Shown piece after piece: positions 17,471-25,971 of a stretch of DNA of 64,000 nucleotides. The notes below the pieces were generated by a model that had not been told where the DNA came from, made no database searches, and saw nothing but the letters and a program-made list of their open reading frames with translations. Origin of the DNA: DRPN01 sp964599235 (lineage in GTDB: Bacteria; Bacteroidota; Bacteroidia; Bacteroidales; VadinHA17); the NCBI GenBank assembly GCA_964599235.1, contig CAZRDX010000040.1:1-64000 (forward strand). Reading direction: 5' to 3'. Position 1 is the stretch's first letter. The number at the start of each line of letters is the position of its first letter. The position numbers and the translations under genes are program-made.

Positions 17471-20059
17471 ATGGATGGAAAGTTTTCGCAACGGCTGAAG
17501 GATGTCCTTGCATACAGTAAGGAAGAGGCCATACGTTTGGGTAATCCTTACATTGGGACGGAACATCTTTTTTTGGGGATCCTGCGTGACGGTGAAGGGC
17601 CTGCGGTGGAGATCCTCACTTCGCTGGGTGTAGATCTGGCGGGGATGAAGCGTGTCCTGGAAGGGAGTCTGCGGAGCGACAAGCCACTCGATCCGCAGCA
17701 GGCGGAGAACATACCTTTTCTGCGGGCTTCGGAAAGAGTGCTCAAGCTCGTTCATCTGGAAGCCATGGCCATGAAAAACGATGTGATCGATACGGGGCAT
17801 CTGCTCCTGGCGATCCTGAAGGATGAGACTTCTCTGGTCACGGCCAAGCTCCATGATCAGGACATCGACTATGAGGTGGTAAAGGATGAGATCATGGAGA
17901 AGCAGGCGGAGGCCTCGGCGGATTTTCCCGGCGAGGAGGAAGAAGAGGAAGAATCCCATGGTTTCCGCAGCGGACGGGGCTCTCAGGGCAGCGGCTCTTC
18001 CAAGCCGGCTTCTGAAACTCCCGTGCTTGACAATTTCGGCATCGACCTGACACGGGCGGCCGAAGAGGGCAGCCTCGACCCCGTGGTGGGGCGTGACAAG
18101 GAGATCGAGCGGCTGGCCCAGATCCTCTCGCGCCGCAAGAAGAACAACCCAATCCTTATCGGTGAGCCGGGTGTGGGCAAGTCGGCCATTGTTGAGGGTC
18201 TGGCCCTGCGCATTGTACAGCGCAAGGTCTCGCGAGTGCTCTTCGACAAGCGGGTGGTGACGCTCGACCTGGCCTCGATCGTGGCCGGGACGAAATACCG
18301 GGGGCAGTTCGAGGAAAGGATGAAAGCGATCCTCAACGAACTGTCGAAGAACCCGGACATCATCCTTTTCATTGACGAGATCCACACCATTGTTGGGGCC
18401 GGCGGTGCCACCGGCTCGCTCGACGCGGCCAACATGCTGAAACCGGCCCTTGCACGGGGCGAGATCCAGTGCATCGGGGCCACCACGCTCGACGAATACC
18501 GCCAGCATATAGAAAAAGACGGTGCCTTGGAGCGTCGTTTTCAGAAGGTGATGGTGGAGCCCACCTCCATTGAGGAAACGCTCCATATCCTGCACAACAT
18601 CAAAGAACGCTATGAGGATCATCACAATGTGATCTACACCGACGAGGCTTTGGAAGCCTGTGTCAAGCTCACCAACAGGTACATCTCCGACCGTCATCTG
18701 CCCGACAAGGCCATCGATGCCATGGACGAGGCAGGGTCGCGGGTCCACATCACCAACATCAAAGTTCCCGACCGCATTGTCGAACTTGAGAAGCAGCTGG
18801 AAGAGACCAAACAGAAAAAGGTAGAGGCGGTCAAGAACCAGAACTTTGAGCGGGCAGCCAACTTCCGCGACCAGGAAAAGATGCTGCTCGACCTGCTGGA
18901 GATGGAAAAAGAGAAGTGGGAAAAAGAGCTCTCCAAGAACCGTGAGGTGGTCGATGAAGAGAAGGTAGCGGAAGTGGTGGCCATGATGACGGGTGTTCCG
19001 GTGCAGCGTATCGCCCAGGCTGAGGGGATGCGTCTGCTGAAGATGGAACAGGAACTGAAGGAAAGCATCATCGGCCAGGACGAGGCGGTGCAGAAGGTGG
19101 TGAAGGCCATCCAGCGCAACCGCGCCGGACTGAAGGACCCCAACAAGCCGATCGGCTCGTTCATTTTCCTCGGTCCTACCGGCGTGGGCAAGACCCAGCT
19201 GGCCAAGGTCCTGGCCAAGTATCTGTTCGACAGCGTCGACAACCTCATCCGCATCGACATGAGCGAGTACATGGAGAAGTTCTCCGTTTCCCGTCTGGTA
19301 GGAGCTCCTCCGGGATATGTGGGTTATGAGGAAGGCGGTCAGCTCACCGAGAAAGTGCGCCGCAAGCCTTATTCGGTGGTGCTGCTCGACGAGATCGAAA
19401 AAGCTCATCCGGATGTGTACCACATCCTGCTGCAGGTGCTGGATGAGGGGCAGCTGACCGACAGTCTGGGACGTCGTGTGGATTTCCGCAACACGATCGT
19501 CATCATGACTTCGAACATCGGCACCCGTCAGCTGAAGGAGTTCGGTCAGGGTGTGGGTTTCAGTACGAAGGCCCGTGAGGAGAGCCGGGATGAACATTTC
19601 AAGAGCATCATCCAGAAGGCGCTGAAGAAAACCTTCGCGCCGGAGTTCCTCAACCGTGTCGATGATGTGGTGATGTTCAACTCGCTCTCGCGCGAGAACA
19701 TTCTGAAGATCATCGACATCGAGCTGGAAGGTCTGCGCAGCCGCATCACCGGACTGGGTTACGAGTTCCGTATCTCGTCGGCTGCCAAGAACTTCCTGGC
19801 CGAGAAAGGTTATGATGTGCAGTACGGGGCCCGTCCCCTCAAACGGGCCATCCAGAAGTATCTGGAAGATCCGATGGCCGAAGCCATCATCAAGGCCGAC
19901 ATCCAGGAGGGCGATGCCATTGTCGTTGGATACGACAAGAAAAAGGACGGCATCACCATCCGGACGGAAAAAAAGAAAAAGAAGGAAGAAAAAGAGAAAA
20001 GCGGTGATGCCGGCAAGGGCATGAAGGAACGAGGGGATGTGGATGCAGCGAAGAGCTAG
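17471..20059 (+). CDS. clpC: ClpC-type AAA+ protease ATPase
   Basis: The 862-residue protein is a class I Hsp100 unfoldase. It has the Clp-N double repeat (residues 1-145), an acidic and Ser/Gly-rich linker (152-185), AAA domain 1 (Walker A GEPGVGKS at 231-238, Walker B IILFIDEIH), a UVR-like coiled middle region (NQNFERAANFRDQEKML) and AAA domain 2 (GPTGVGKT at 568-575). A VGF tripeptide in GQGVGFSTK is in the place of the ClpP-binding loop, so it should feed substrates to ClpP. The very basic C-terminal tail is lysine-rich. Its stop overlaps the rimO stop on the other strand within CTAG. Confidence 0.96.
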   Translation: MDGKFSQRLKDVLAYSKEEAIRLGNPYIGTEHLFLGILRDGEGPAVEILTSLGVDLAGMKRVLEGSLRSDKPLDPQQAENIPFLRASERVLKLVHLEAMAMKNDVIDTGHLLLAILKDETSLVTAKLHDQDIDYEVVKDEIMEKQAEASADFPGEEEEEEESHGFRSGRGSQGSGSSKPASETPVLDNFGIDLTRAAEEGSLDPVVGRDKEIERLAQILSRRKKNNPILIGEPGVGKSAIVEGLALRIVQRKVSRVLFDKRVVTLDLASIVAGTKYRGQFEERMKAILNELSKNPDIILFIDEIHTIVGAGGATGSLDAANMLKPALARGEIQCIGATTLDEYRQHIEKDGALERRFQKVMVEPTSIEETLHILHNIKERYEDHHNVIYTDEALEACVKLTNRYISDRHLPDKAIDAMDEAGSRVHITNIKVPDRIVELEKQLEETKQKKVEAVKNQNFERAANFRDQEKMLLDLLEMEKEKWEKELSKNREVVDEEKVAEVVAMMTGVPVQRIAQAEGMRLLKMEQELKESIIGQDEAVQKVVKAIQRNRAGLKDPNKPIGSFIFLGPTGVGKTQLAKVLAKYLFDSVDNLIRIDMSEYMEKFSVSRLVGAPPGYVGYEEGGQLTEKVRRKPYSVVLLDEIEKAHPDVYHILLQVLDEGQLTDSLGRRVDFRNTIVIMTSNIGTRQLKEFGQGVGFSTKAREESRDEHFKSIIQKALKKTFAPEFLNRVDDVVMFNSLSRENILKIIDIELEGLRSRITGLGYEFRISSAAKNFLAEKGYDVQYGARPLKRAIQKYLEDPMAEAIIKADIQEGDAIVVGYDKKKDGITIRTEKKKKKEEKEKSGDAGKGMKERGDVDAAKS

Positions 20060-21372
20060 GCCCTACCGGTGATCTCGCCATAGAGATCGAAACCGTCAGC
20101 CCGGACGATCTTCACACGGACGAAGTCGCCGGGCTTTCTTTTTTCATCTGCACCTTTGGCGGGGATAAGCACCTCCTGGTCCACCTCCGGAGAGTCGTAT
20201 TGCGTACGTCCTGTCCAGAACGTTCCTTCGCGACGGTCGAGGATCACTGGAAGGATCTCCCCTACCCTTTTTTCGTTGATTTCTTCTGCTATCCTTTCCT
20301 GCAGGGTCATCACCTCCCCGACCCTTTCCTGTTTTACCTTTTCCGGGATGGTATCGCGGTAATGACGCCACGCATAGGTCCCTTCCTCATGGGAATAAGC
20401 AAAGACCCCCAGCCGGTCGAAGCGTGTCTCTTCGATGAATTCAAGCAGTTCCCGGAAGTCTTTTTCCGTTTCAGCGGGATGCCCCACCAGGAAGGTGGTC
20501 CGCAGGGCGATGTCGGGTATCTCCTTGCGCAGGCGTTGCACCAGACGGCGGATGGTCCCTGAGGTGGAGCCCCGCCGCATTTTTTTGAGAACTCTGTCGG
20601 AGATATGCTGGAAAGGGATGTCGAGATAATGACAGATATTTTCCCTTTCCTTCATCAGAGGGATGATCTCCGTAGGGAACCCGGATGGATAGGCGTAGTG
20701 CAGGCGTATCCACCGGAAGGGGAGCTGCGAGAGCCGGTCGACGAGTTCGGGCAGGCGCTGTTGTCCATAGAGGTCACGTCCGTACCAGGTAAGATCCTGG
20801 GCGATGAGCATCACCTCTTTCACGCCGCGGGAGGCCAGCCATTCAGCCTCATCAAGGATCTCCTCCACGGGACGCGAACGGTGTTTTCCCCTGATGGCGG
20901 GGATGCTGCAGAAAGCACATTTCCTGCTGCATCCCTCGGAGATCTTGAGGTAAGCATAATGCGAGGGGGTGGTAAGATGGCGGCGGGTGAGCAGTTCGTA
21001 GTGGAAGTTGGCACCGGCATCCCGGACCACCTGTTCCATCTCGTGCACCCCATACCAGGCATCGGCTTCGGGTATTTCTTTTTTCAGCTCTTCGCGGAAG
21101 CGTTCGACCAGGCATCCCATGACGATGAGGCGGTCGATGAGCCCTTTCTTGCGTGCTTCGGCAAAGTAGAGGATGGTGTCGACCGATTCGGCCTGGGCAT
21201 CCCGGATGAAGCCGCAGGTGTTGATGATCACTGTCCCTCCGCGTATCTCGGGCGCATCATGGTCGACGTCAAAACCTTCCTCCCGGAGCTGATGCAGAAG
21301 CACCTCCGAATCAACGGTATTTTTCGAACAACCGAGGGTGATCACATGGACCTTTTTCGGGGCAGGGCGCAT
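20056..21372 (-). CDS. rimO: Ribosomal protein S12 methylthiotransferase RimO
   Basis: The 438-residue radical SAM enzyme adds a methylthio group to the conserved aspartate of ribosomal protein S12. The N-terminal MTTase domain has cysteines 15 (TLGCSKN), 53 (INTCGF) and 87 (VMGCLVE) for one 4Fe-4S cluster. The radical SAM cluster is C148-x3-C152-x2-C155 (GCSRKCAFC). The C-terminal TRAM domain ends VRADGFDLYGEI. LGCSKN rather than TFGCQMN, and the family length, favour RimO over MiaB. It lies 7 bp after ftsY and is probably co-transcribed with it. Confidence 0.95.
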   Translation of the reverse strand: MRPAPKKVHVITLGCSKNTVDSEVLLHQLREEGFDVDHDAPEIRGGTVIINTCGFIRDAQAESVDTILYFAEARKKGLIDRLIVMGCLVERFREELKKEIPEADAWYGVHEMEQVVRDAGANFHYELLTRRHLTTPSHYAYLKISEGCSRKCAFCSIPAIRGKHRSRPVEEILDEAEWLASRGVKEVMLIAQDLTWYGRDLYGQQRLPELVDRLSQLPFRWIRLHYAYPSGFPTEIIPLMKERENICHYLDIPFQHISDRVLKKMRRGSTSGTIRRLVQRLRKEIPDIALRTTFLVGHPAETEKDFRELLEFIEETRFDRLGVFAYSHEEGTYAWRHYRDTIPEKVKQERVGEVMTLQERIAEEINEKRVGEILPVILDRREGTFWTGRTQYDSPEVDQEVLIPAKGADEKRKPGDFVRVKIVRADGFDLYGEITGRA

Positions 21373-21379
21373 GGGCGGT

Positions 21380-22387
21380 TCATTGTGTATCGGGGAAGAG
21401 CGAGTTGACGAACTCCTCCCTGTGGAAAGGACGCAGATCGTCGAGGCCTTCGCCTATGCCGATGTATTTGACGGGGATGCCGAACTTGTCCGACACGCCG
21501 ATGACCACGCCCCCTTTGGCCGTACCATCCAGTTTGGTGACGGCTATGGCATTGACCTGGGTCACTTCGGTGAACTGACGGGCCTGTTCGAAGGCATTCT
21601 GTCCGGTGGAACCGTCGAGAACGAGCAGGATCTCGTGGGGAGCTTCCGGGATCACTTTCTGCATCACCCTTTTGATCTTACCCAACTCATTCATCAGGTT
21701 CACCTTGTTGTGGAGTCTTCCGGCAGTATCGATGATGGCGACGTCGGCGTTGCGTGCTTTGGCGGCATGTAATGTGTCGAAGACCACCGAGGCGGGATCG
21801 GAACCCATCTGTTGTTTGACCAGGTGAACTCCTACCCTGTCGGCCCATACCTGCAGCTGGTCGATGGCTGCCGCCCGGAAGGTGTCGGCTGCGCCGAGGA
21901 TGACTTGATAGCCGTTCTTTTTGTATCTGTGAGCCAGCTTGGCGATGGTGGTGGTCTTGCCCACACCGTTGACCCCAACTACCATGATCACATAGGGCCG
22001 GGGCAGACCTTCCAGGGAAAAGTCGCCTCCCGCTGCCTCGGGCTGTTCGCTGAGGAGGGCGGCGATCTCTTCACGCAGGATGCGGTTGAGTTCGGCGGTG
22101 CCCAGATACTTGTCACGCGACACACGCTCCTCGATCCTTTCAATGATCTTCAGCGTGGTATCGACGCCCACATCCGAGGTAAGGAGCACCTCTTCCAGGT
22201 TGTCGAGCACTTCATCGTCGACCTTCGTCTTTCCGGCGACGGCCCGGGAGAGCTTGCGAAAAACGCTCTCCTTGGTACGTGCCAGCCCCTCCTCGACGCT
22301 CTTCTGCTCCTTTGATCTTTCAGGCGCAGCCGGTGCAACGGGAGACGCTTCCTCTTTTTTCCTGTTCTTTTTCGAGAAAAGTCCCAT
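21380..22387 (-). CDS. ftsY: Signal recognition particle receptor FtsY
   Basis: The 335-residue GTPase is the SRP receptor that docks ribosome-SRP complexes at the membrane. A short charged N terminus (A domain much reduced) leads to the N domain and the G domain with P loop GVNGVGKTT (138-146), DTAGRLHNK (220 on) and TKLDGTAKGG (284 on). The last residues (LRPFHREEFVNSLF) are typical of FtsY. The ribosomal gene terminator ends 29 bp before its start, so it likely has its own promoter; a near match TATATTGG lies at 22416-22409 on the minus strand. Confidence 0.96.
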   Translation of the reverse strand: MGLFSKKNRKKEEASPVAPAAPERSKEQKSVEEGLARTKESVFRKLSRAVAGKTKVDDEVLDNLEEVLLTSDVGVDTTLKIIERIEERVSRDKYLGTAELNRILREEIAALLSEQPEAAGGDFSLEGLPRPYVIMVVGVNGVGKTTTIAKLAHRYKKNGYQVILGAADTFRAAAIDQLQVWADRVGVHLVKQQMGSDPASVVFDTLHAAKARNADVAIIDTAGRLHNKVNLMNELGKIKRVMQKVIPEAPHEILLVLDGSTGQNAFEQARQFTEVTQVNAIAVTKLDGTAKGGVVIGVSDKFGIPVKYIGIGEGLDDLRPFHREEFVNSLFPDTQ

Positions 22388-22415
22388 AATGCGGAAATGA
22401 TCAGGTTGCCAATAT

Positions 22416-22445
22416 AAAAAAAGCTTCCCTTTTGAGGAAGCTTTT
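22416..22445 (-). terminator. Terminator of the rpmB-rpmG-DUF4295 operon
   Basis: On the minus strand AAAAGCTTCC and GGAAGCTTTT form a stem around a 7-base loop, followed by a T-run. It lies 23 bp after the DUF4295 stop and separates it from ftsY. Confidence 0.85.
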
Positions 22446-22468
22446 CCGTGTTCCGGACGGATGTGTCT

Positions 22469-22624
22469 TTATTTCTTGGCGAAGAAATCCTTCACATGTT
22501 CCTTGTTGATGATCTCTTCCTGGAAGGTGTAGGCACCCGTTTTCTTGGATTTCACGAAACGGATGGCTTTTGTGAAGGAATGGCCTTCCCCTGTTTTCAG
22601 TGTTGCAACGACTTTCTTTGCCAT
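22469..22624 (-). CDS. DUF4295 small ribosome-associated protein
   Basis: This 51-residue gene reads MAKKVVATLKTGEGHSFTKA and ends KDFFAKK. It is highly basic, has the same MAKK start as its neighbour rpmG and matches the DUF4295 family that in Bacteroidota always seems to follow rpmG. A Bacteroidota-specific large-subunit protein has been reported from a Flavobacterium ribosome structure (bL38); from memory this family is the candidate, but I cannot confirm the link here. The gene is co-directional with rpmB and rpmG with 6 bp to rpmG, and the terminator follows directly. Confidence 0.85.
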   Translation of the reverse strand: MAKKVVATLKTGEGHSFTKAIRFVKSKKTGAYTFQEEIINKEHVKDFFAKK

Positions 22625-22630
22625 GATCTC

Positions 22631-22813
22631 TTATTTTATCTCCCTGTGGAGGGTGTAACGTTTCAGGATGGGATTGTATTTACGCAGTTCCAGCCTTTCC
22701 GGCGTGTTTTTACGGTTCTTGGTGGTGATGTAGCGGGATGTTCCCGGCATACCACTGGCCTTGTGCTCGGTGCACTCCAGGATCACCTGTATTCTGTTGC
22801 CTTTCTTAGCCAT
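22631..22813 (-). CDS. rpmG: 50S ribosomal protein bL33
   Basis: The 60-residue protein has the bL33 pattern: basic start, RIQVILECTEH, a SRYITTKNRKNTPERLELRKYNP core and a C-terminal RYTLHREIK strand. Only one cysteine is present, so this is the zinc-free form. It lies 14 bp after rpmB and 6 bp before the DUF4295 gene, and all three share a terminator. Confidence 0.96.
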   Translation of the reverse strand: MAKKGNRIQVILECTEHKASGMPGTSRYITTKNRKNTPERLELRKYNPILKRYTLHREIK

Positions 22814-22827
22814 GATCGTACTGGATT

Positions 22828-23070
22828 TTAATAGTTTTGGATATAACCTTTTTCTTTGGCCTCACGCAGTGCGGCTTTCAGGCCTATCTTGTTGATCGTC
22901 CGGATCCCGGCGGCAGAGACGCGCAGCGTAATCCAGCGATCCTCATCCTCAAGGTAGAACTTCTTGTCAAAAAGGTTGGGATAGAACTTCCTTTTTGTTC
23001 TGCGTTTCGAGTGGGAGACGTTGTTTCCCGTCATCACCTTCTTTCCTGTTATCTGACAAATCCTTGACAT
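22828..23070 (-). CDS. rpmB: 50S ribosomal protein bL28
   Basis: The 80-residue protein opens MSRICQITGKKVMTGNNVSH, the typical bL28 start, and continues with the basic SKRRTKRKFYPNL segment and WITLRVSAAGIRTINKIG. It binds the large ribosomal subunit near the L1 side. It is the first gene of the rpmB-rpmG-DUF4295 operon and has a promoter-like sequence 40 bp upstream. Confidence 0.97.
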   Translation of the reverse strand: MSRICQITGKKVMTGNNVSHSKRRTKRKFYPNLFDKKFYLEDEDRWITLRVSAAGIRTINKIGLKAALREAKEKGYIQNY

Positions 23071-23109
23071 TTTCCTGCTCTGTTTTTAGCTTGTTCCCAA
23101 AAGTGGTCG

Positions 23110-23141
23110 CAAAATAAGTTATTTTCTTTCAGAAAACCAAA
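23110..23141 (-). promoter_or_regulatory. Promoter of the rpmB operon
   Basis: Minus strand TTTG (23141-23138), a 20-bp spacer and TTATTTTG (23117-23110), one mismatch from TAnnTTTG. The predicted RNA start is about 33 bases before the rpmB ATG. Confidence 0.5.
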
Positions 23142-23212
23142 CTTTCCCCCGGTAAATCCTTTCGGGCAGTTCAGATGGGGATTTCCCGAAGTCTTCTGGC
23201 CTTCACCTGACT

Positions 23213-24469
23213 TCAAGTATTACTTTCACTAAGTATCTCTTTTCTCAGAAGGTTCAATGATGTATAAGCAGACCTCTCGATATTCTCATGCCGGTCACCG
23301 GCAAAACGAAACTTTTCAGCGATGGTCCTGTATGGTGTAGATACGGCTATCCAGACGGTCCCGACGGGTTTGTCGGGGGTACCTCCGGACGGTCCGGCGA
23401 TGCCGGAAATAGCAACGGCATAGTCTGTACCGAGCATTTTTTTCACACCATCCGCCATACGGAGGACGGTTTCCCGGCTGACGGCCCCTTTTTCCTGCAG
23501 TATCTCCGGGCTGACGCCCAAGACCTTTTCTTTGACGCTGTTGGCATAGGAGACGACCGATCCGACGAAATAGTCGGATGCACCCGGCACGGTGGTGATG
23601 AGGTGGGCCACCATCCCGCCCGTACAGCTCTCGGCAGTGGCCAGGGTAGCCCCACGTTCACGAAGAAGTTCTCCCACAATGCCCTCCAAGGTTTCGTCAT
23701 CGTGGCCGTACACGTACTCCCCGATCCGTTCGAGTATCTTTTTTTCCAGTTCTTCGACCTGCCTGACCAGCTCTTCTTTTCTGTCCCCTTTGGCAGTGAG
23801 ACGGAGCCGCACTTTTCCTGCCGATGGCAGATAGGCCAGTTTCACGTTGGGAGGCAGCTCTCTTTCAAAGTCTTCCAGAAGGCCCGAAAGATGAGCTTCG
23901 AATGTTCCGTAGGTCAGGATGGTTCTGTGGTAAAGGGCAGGCAGGCTGAATTTTTCCTGAAGGGCGGGCAGGACGTATTTTTCCATGATCCCTTTCATCT
24001 CACGCGGGACCCCCGGCATAGATACCAGCACCTTTCCATCCTTTTCGAACCACATTCCGGGGGCTGTGCCCCATTCATTGACAAAAACCCTGCAATTGTC
24101 CGGCACATAGGCTTGTCCGCGGATAAGATCGTTCATCTTTATGTTCCGTGCGGCAATGCGTTCCTCGACGGCTTTAAGAACCTTTTCGTCGAGCACCAGC
24201 CTGCCGCCGAAATATTCGGCAAGTGTTTTCTTGGTAACATCATCACTGGTCGGTCCCAGCCCTCCTGTCACCAGCACTATATCACAACATGACAGGGCTT
24301 TCCGTACCGCGGAGAGGATATGCTCCCGCTCGTCGGAGATGGTGGTGATCTGCCGGACGGTAATGCCGATCCCGTTCAGCTTTTCCGCCATCCAGGCAGA
24401 ATTGGTATCGACGATCTGTCCGATCAGGATCTCGTCGCCTATGGTGATGATCTCTGCTCTGATCTCCAT
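23213..24469 (-). CDS. cinA: CinA-family protein (MoCF-like domain plus PncC amidohydrolase)
   Basis: The 418-residue protein has two parts. Residues 1-170 form the molybdopterin-binding-like CinA domain (AEIITIGDEILIGQIVDTNS, VLVTGGLGPTSDDVT). Residues from about 255 are the nicotinamide-nucleotide amidohydrolase domain (LATAESCTGGMVAHLITTVP, AISGIAGPSGGTPDKPVGTV), which recycles NMN to nicotinate mononucleotide. Full-length CinA of this type is normal in Bacteroidota. It may also have ADP-ribose pyrophosphatase activity, as in some relatives. A TATCTTTG element is 22 bp upstream. Confidence 0.94.
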   Translation of the reverse strand: MEIRAEIITIGDEILIGQIVDTNSAWMAEKLNGIGITVRQITTISDEREHILSAVRKALSCCDIVLVTGGLGPTSDDVTKKTLAEYFGGRLVLDEKVLKAVEERIAARNIKMNDLIRGQAYVPDNCRVFVNEWGTAPGMWFEKDGKVLVSMPGVPREMKGIMEKYVLPALQEKFSLPALYHRTILTYGTFEAHLSGLLEDFERELPPNVKLAYLPSAGKVRLRLTAKGDRKEELVRQVEELEKKILERIGEYVYGHDDETLEGIVGELLRERGATLATAESCTGGMVAHLITTVPGASDYFVGSVVSYANSVKEKVLGVSPEILQEKGAVSRETVLRMADGVKKMLGTDYAVAISGIAGPSGGTPDKPVGTVWIAVSTPYRTIAEKFRFAGDRHENIERSAYTSLNLLRKEILSESNT

Positions 24470-24491
24470 TTTCTATCTTTTTTGGGAAAGA

Positions 24492-24499
24492 CAAAGATA
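24492..24499 (-). promoter_or_regulatory. -7 promoter element of cinA
   Basis: TATCTTTG on the minus strand matches TAnnTTTG exactly, 22 bp before the cinA ATG. No clear -33 element is seen. Confidence 0.4.
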
Positions 24500-24560
24500 A
24501 ACGTAAGAAGATTAGGTTGTTCATCCCTTCAGGGAAACAGCCATGAGAGATGACCTGTGG

Positions 24561-24589
24561 CAACAATATAGATGACTGTAATATTGTTG
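24561..24589. other. Inverted repeat between the porin and cinA genes
   Basis: CAACAATAT (24561-24569) and ATATTGTTG (24581-24589) are perfect 9-bp inverted arms around an 11-base loop. It lies 37 bp downstream of the porin stop. There is no T-run, so it is either an RNA 3' stem or a protein site. Confidence 0.3.
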
Positions 24590-24626
24590 GTTATAAGATG
24601 TGTTTAAAGAATACATCCAAGTATTT

Positions 24627-25916
24627 TCACCACCAGGTCTCCATCTGGATGCCTACGGAGATACCGTTGTTGCTGTCGGGGAAAGAGTGGGGAGCGACCA
24701 TTCCGGTGAAGTCGTCCGACCAGACGGCCCATGTGAAATAAGCCCGCAGGGCGGGACGGCTGAGCAGTTGGTTGCGCGGGGAAAGTTGCGGGGCGATGGT
24801 GAATTTGCCAAGGGAGCCTTGTAACCTACCTTCCTGGCGGGTATGATCGACACCTATCTCCCCCACCAATGAGAAATAGCGGGAGAAGTGCCAGAACGGC
24901 CGCAGCCCCATGGATAACCAGTCGAGCCGACCGTGTTCCGGCATACCGTTGTCGAGTTTCTGGTAGATCGCAACCGCCATCAGGGAAAAATGTTCGCTGA
25001 AATCGATGCGCAGGTCGTCCATGATCCGGAAACGTTTCATCCCGCTGATGGCGACTTTATCGTGGGGCTGCACGACCAGACCTATGGGACGCACCATGGT
25101 CGCCTTGTAGTTCTCTGCGGCTCCCTGACCGTAAAAGACATTGAAAGTGTTCACCCCCCGGTCTCCCAGCGTTCGAACGTAAAAGATCCCCGAGGACCAT
25201 CCGTAGCTGCTCTCCACAAAGAAAGGACCTTCGTTCGTAACCACCGTATCGCCCGTAAAGCGGGAGAGGTCGAAGGTAAAGGCCAGCTTGCCGTGGAGAA
25301 AAGGGATCTCGTGAAGATAGAGGTCCAGCGTGGTCTTGTTCAGAACGAAATAATCTTCAGGGTAAATGTTCCCGTTGGACTGCAGGTCGTCGATGGAGCC
25401 GCCGAGGAGGGCTACCGAGAGCCTGACGTTGTTTCCCAGGGCGATCCGTTCCACACCCCCGCCGAAACCGCTCATATCCCAGTACCAGAAATCATTCAGG
25501 TGGTTATCGTAACGGTTGTAATACCGTTGGCCACCCCAGAAGGTAAGTTCTTTTTGCCGGGGCAAGAAGTTCCCCATCCGCACGAAAGCCTCCCGCACGG
25601 TCATGGTGGTGGTGAAAGCATTGCTCTTGCTGGTGGGTGTGACAAAGGCAAAACGCACATGGGTCTCCATCGACATCTTTTTTCTCTCGTCGGAAGATCT
25701 GTATCCGAAAAGGGTCTCGATGTAGGCTTCGGCTTCGTTACCCAGACGATATTTGGCTTCCGCATTGGGAGCACGGAAAACGTCCAGAGGATGACCTTTC
25801 CCGTCCAGACCGAAACCGGAACGCATGTACCCACCGAAAAAGAAGTCGTTTACCTGAGCGGGCAGCGGAACAACGACCGGAATGAGAAACAGCAGGAATG
25901 CAAATTTTCGTACCAT
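24627..25916 (-). CDS. LamB/maltoporin-like carbohydrate porin
   Basis: The 429-residue protein has a signal peptide (MVRKFAFLLFLIPVVVPLPAQ) followed by an outer-membrane barrel with LamB-type signatures: FFFGGYMRSGFG, FWGGQRYYNRYDNH, DFWYWDMSGFGGG, and near the end LSRPALRAYFTWAVWSDDF and GISVGIQMETWW, which ends in the aromatic residue expected for the last strand. LamB porins let malto-oligosaccharides and other sugars diffuse through the outer membrane. Bacteroidota usually rely on SusC/SusD, so this is a less common choice. The start ATG at 25916 gives the signal peptide at once; the open frame upstream is not needed. Confidence 0.8.
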   Translation of the reverse strand: MVRKFAFLLFLIPVVVPLPAQVNDFFFGGYMRSGFGLDGKGHPLDVFRAPNAEAKYRLGNEAEAYIETLFGYRSSDERKKMSMETHVRFAFVTPTSKSNAFTTTMTVREAFVRMGNFLPRQKELTFWGGQRYYNRYDNHLNDFWYWDMSGFGGGVERIALGNNVRLSVALLGGSIDDLQSNGNIYPEDYFVLNKTTLDLYLHEIPFLHGKLAFTFDLSRFTGDTVVTNEGPFFVESSYGWSSGIFYVRTLGDRGVNTFNVFYGQGAAENYKATMVRPIGLVVQPHDKVAISGMKRFRIMDDLRIDFSEHFSLMAVAIYQKLDNGMPEHGRLDWLSMGLRPFWHFSRYFSLVGEIGVDHTRQEGRLQGSLGKFTIAPQLSPRNQLLSRPALRAYFTWAVWSDDFTGMVAPHSFPDSNNGISVGIQMETWW

Positions 25917-25971
25917 ATCCGAACTTGCTGTACCCAAAAGTAGAAAAACCCTAAGAGTAAAACAAAAGAGC

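Noticed and set aside
17291..19597. 768-codon open frame on the minus strand across clpC
   Set aside because: It is antisense to a clear clpC gene, has low-complexity His/Leu/Val-rich sequence with no family signature, and arises from the codon bias of clpC.
24933..25943. 336-codon open frame on the plus strand across the porin gene
   Set aside because: Antisense to the LamB-like gene and without family features.
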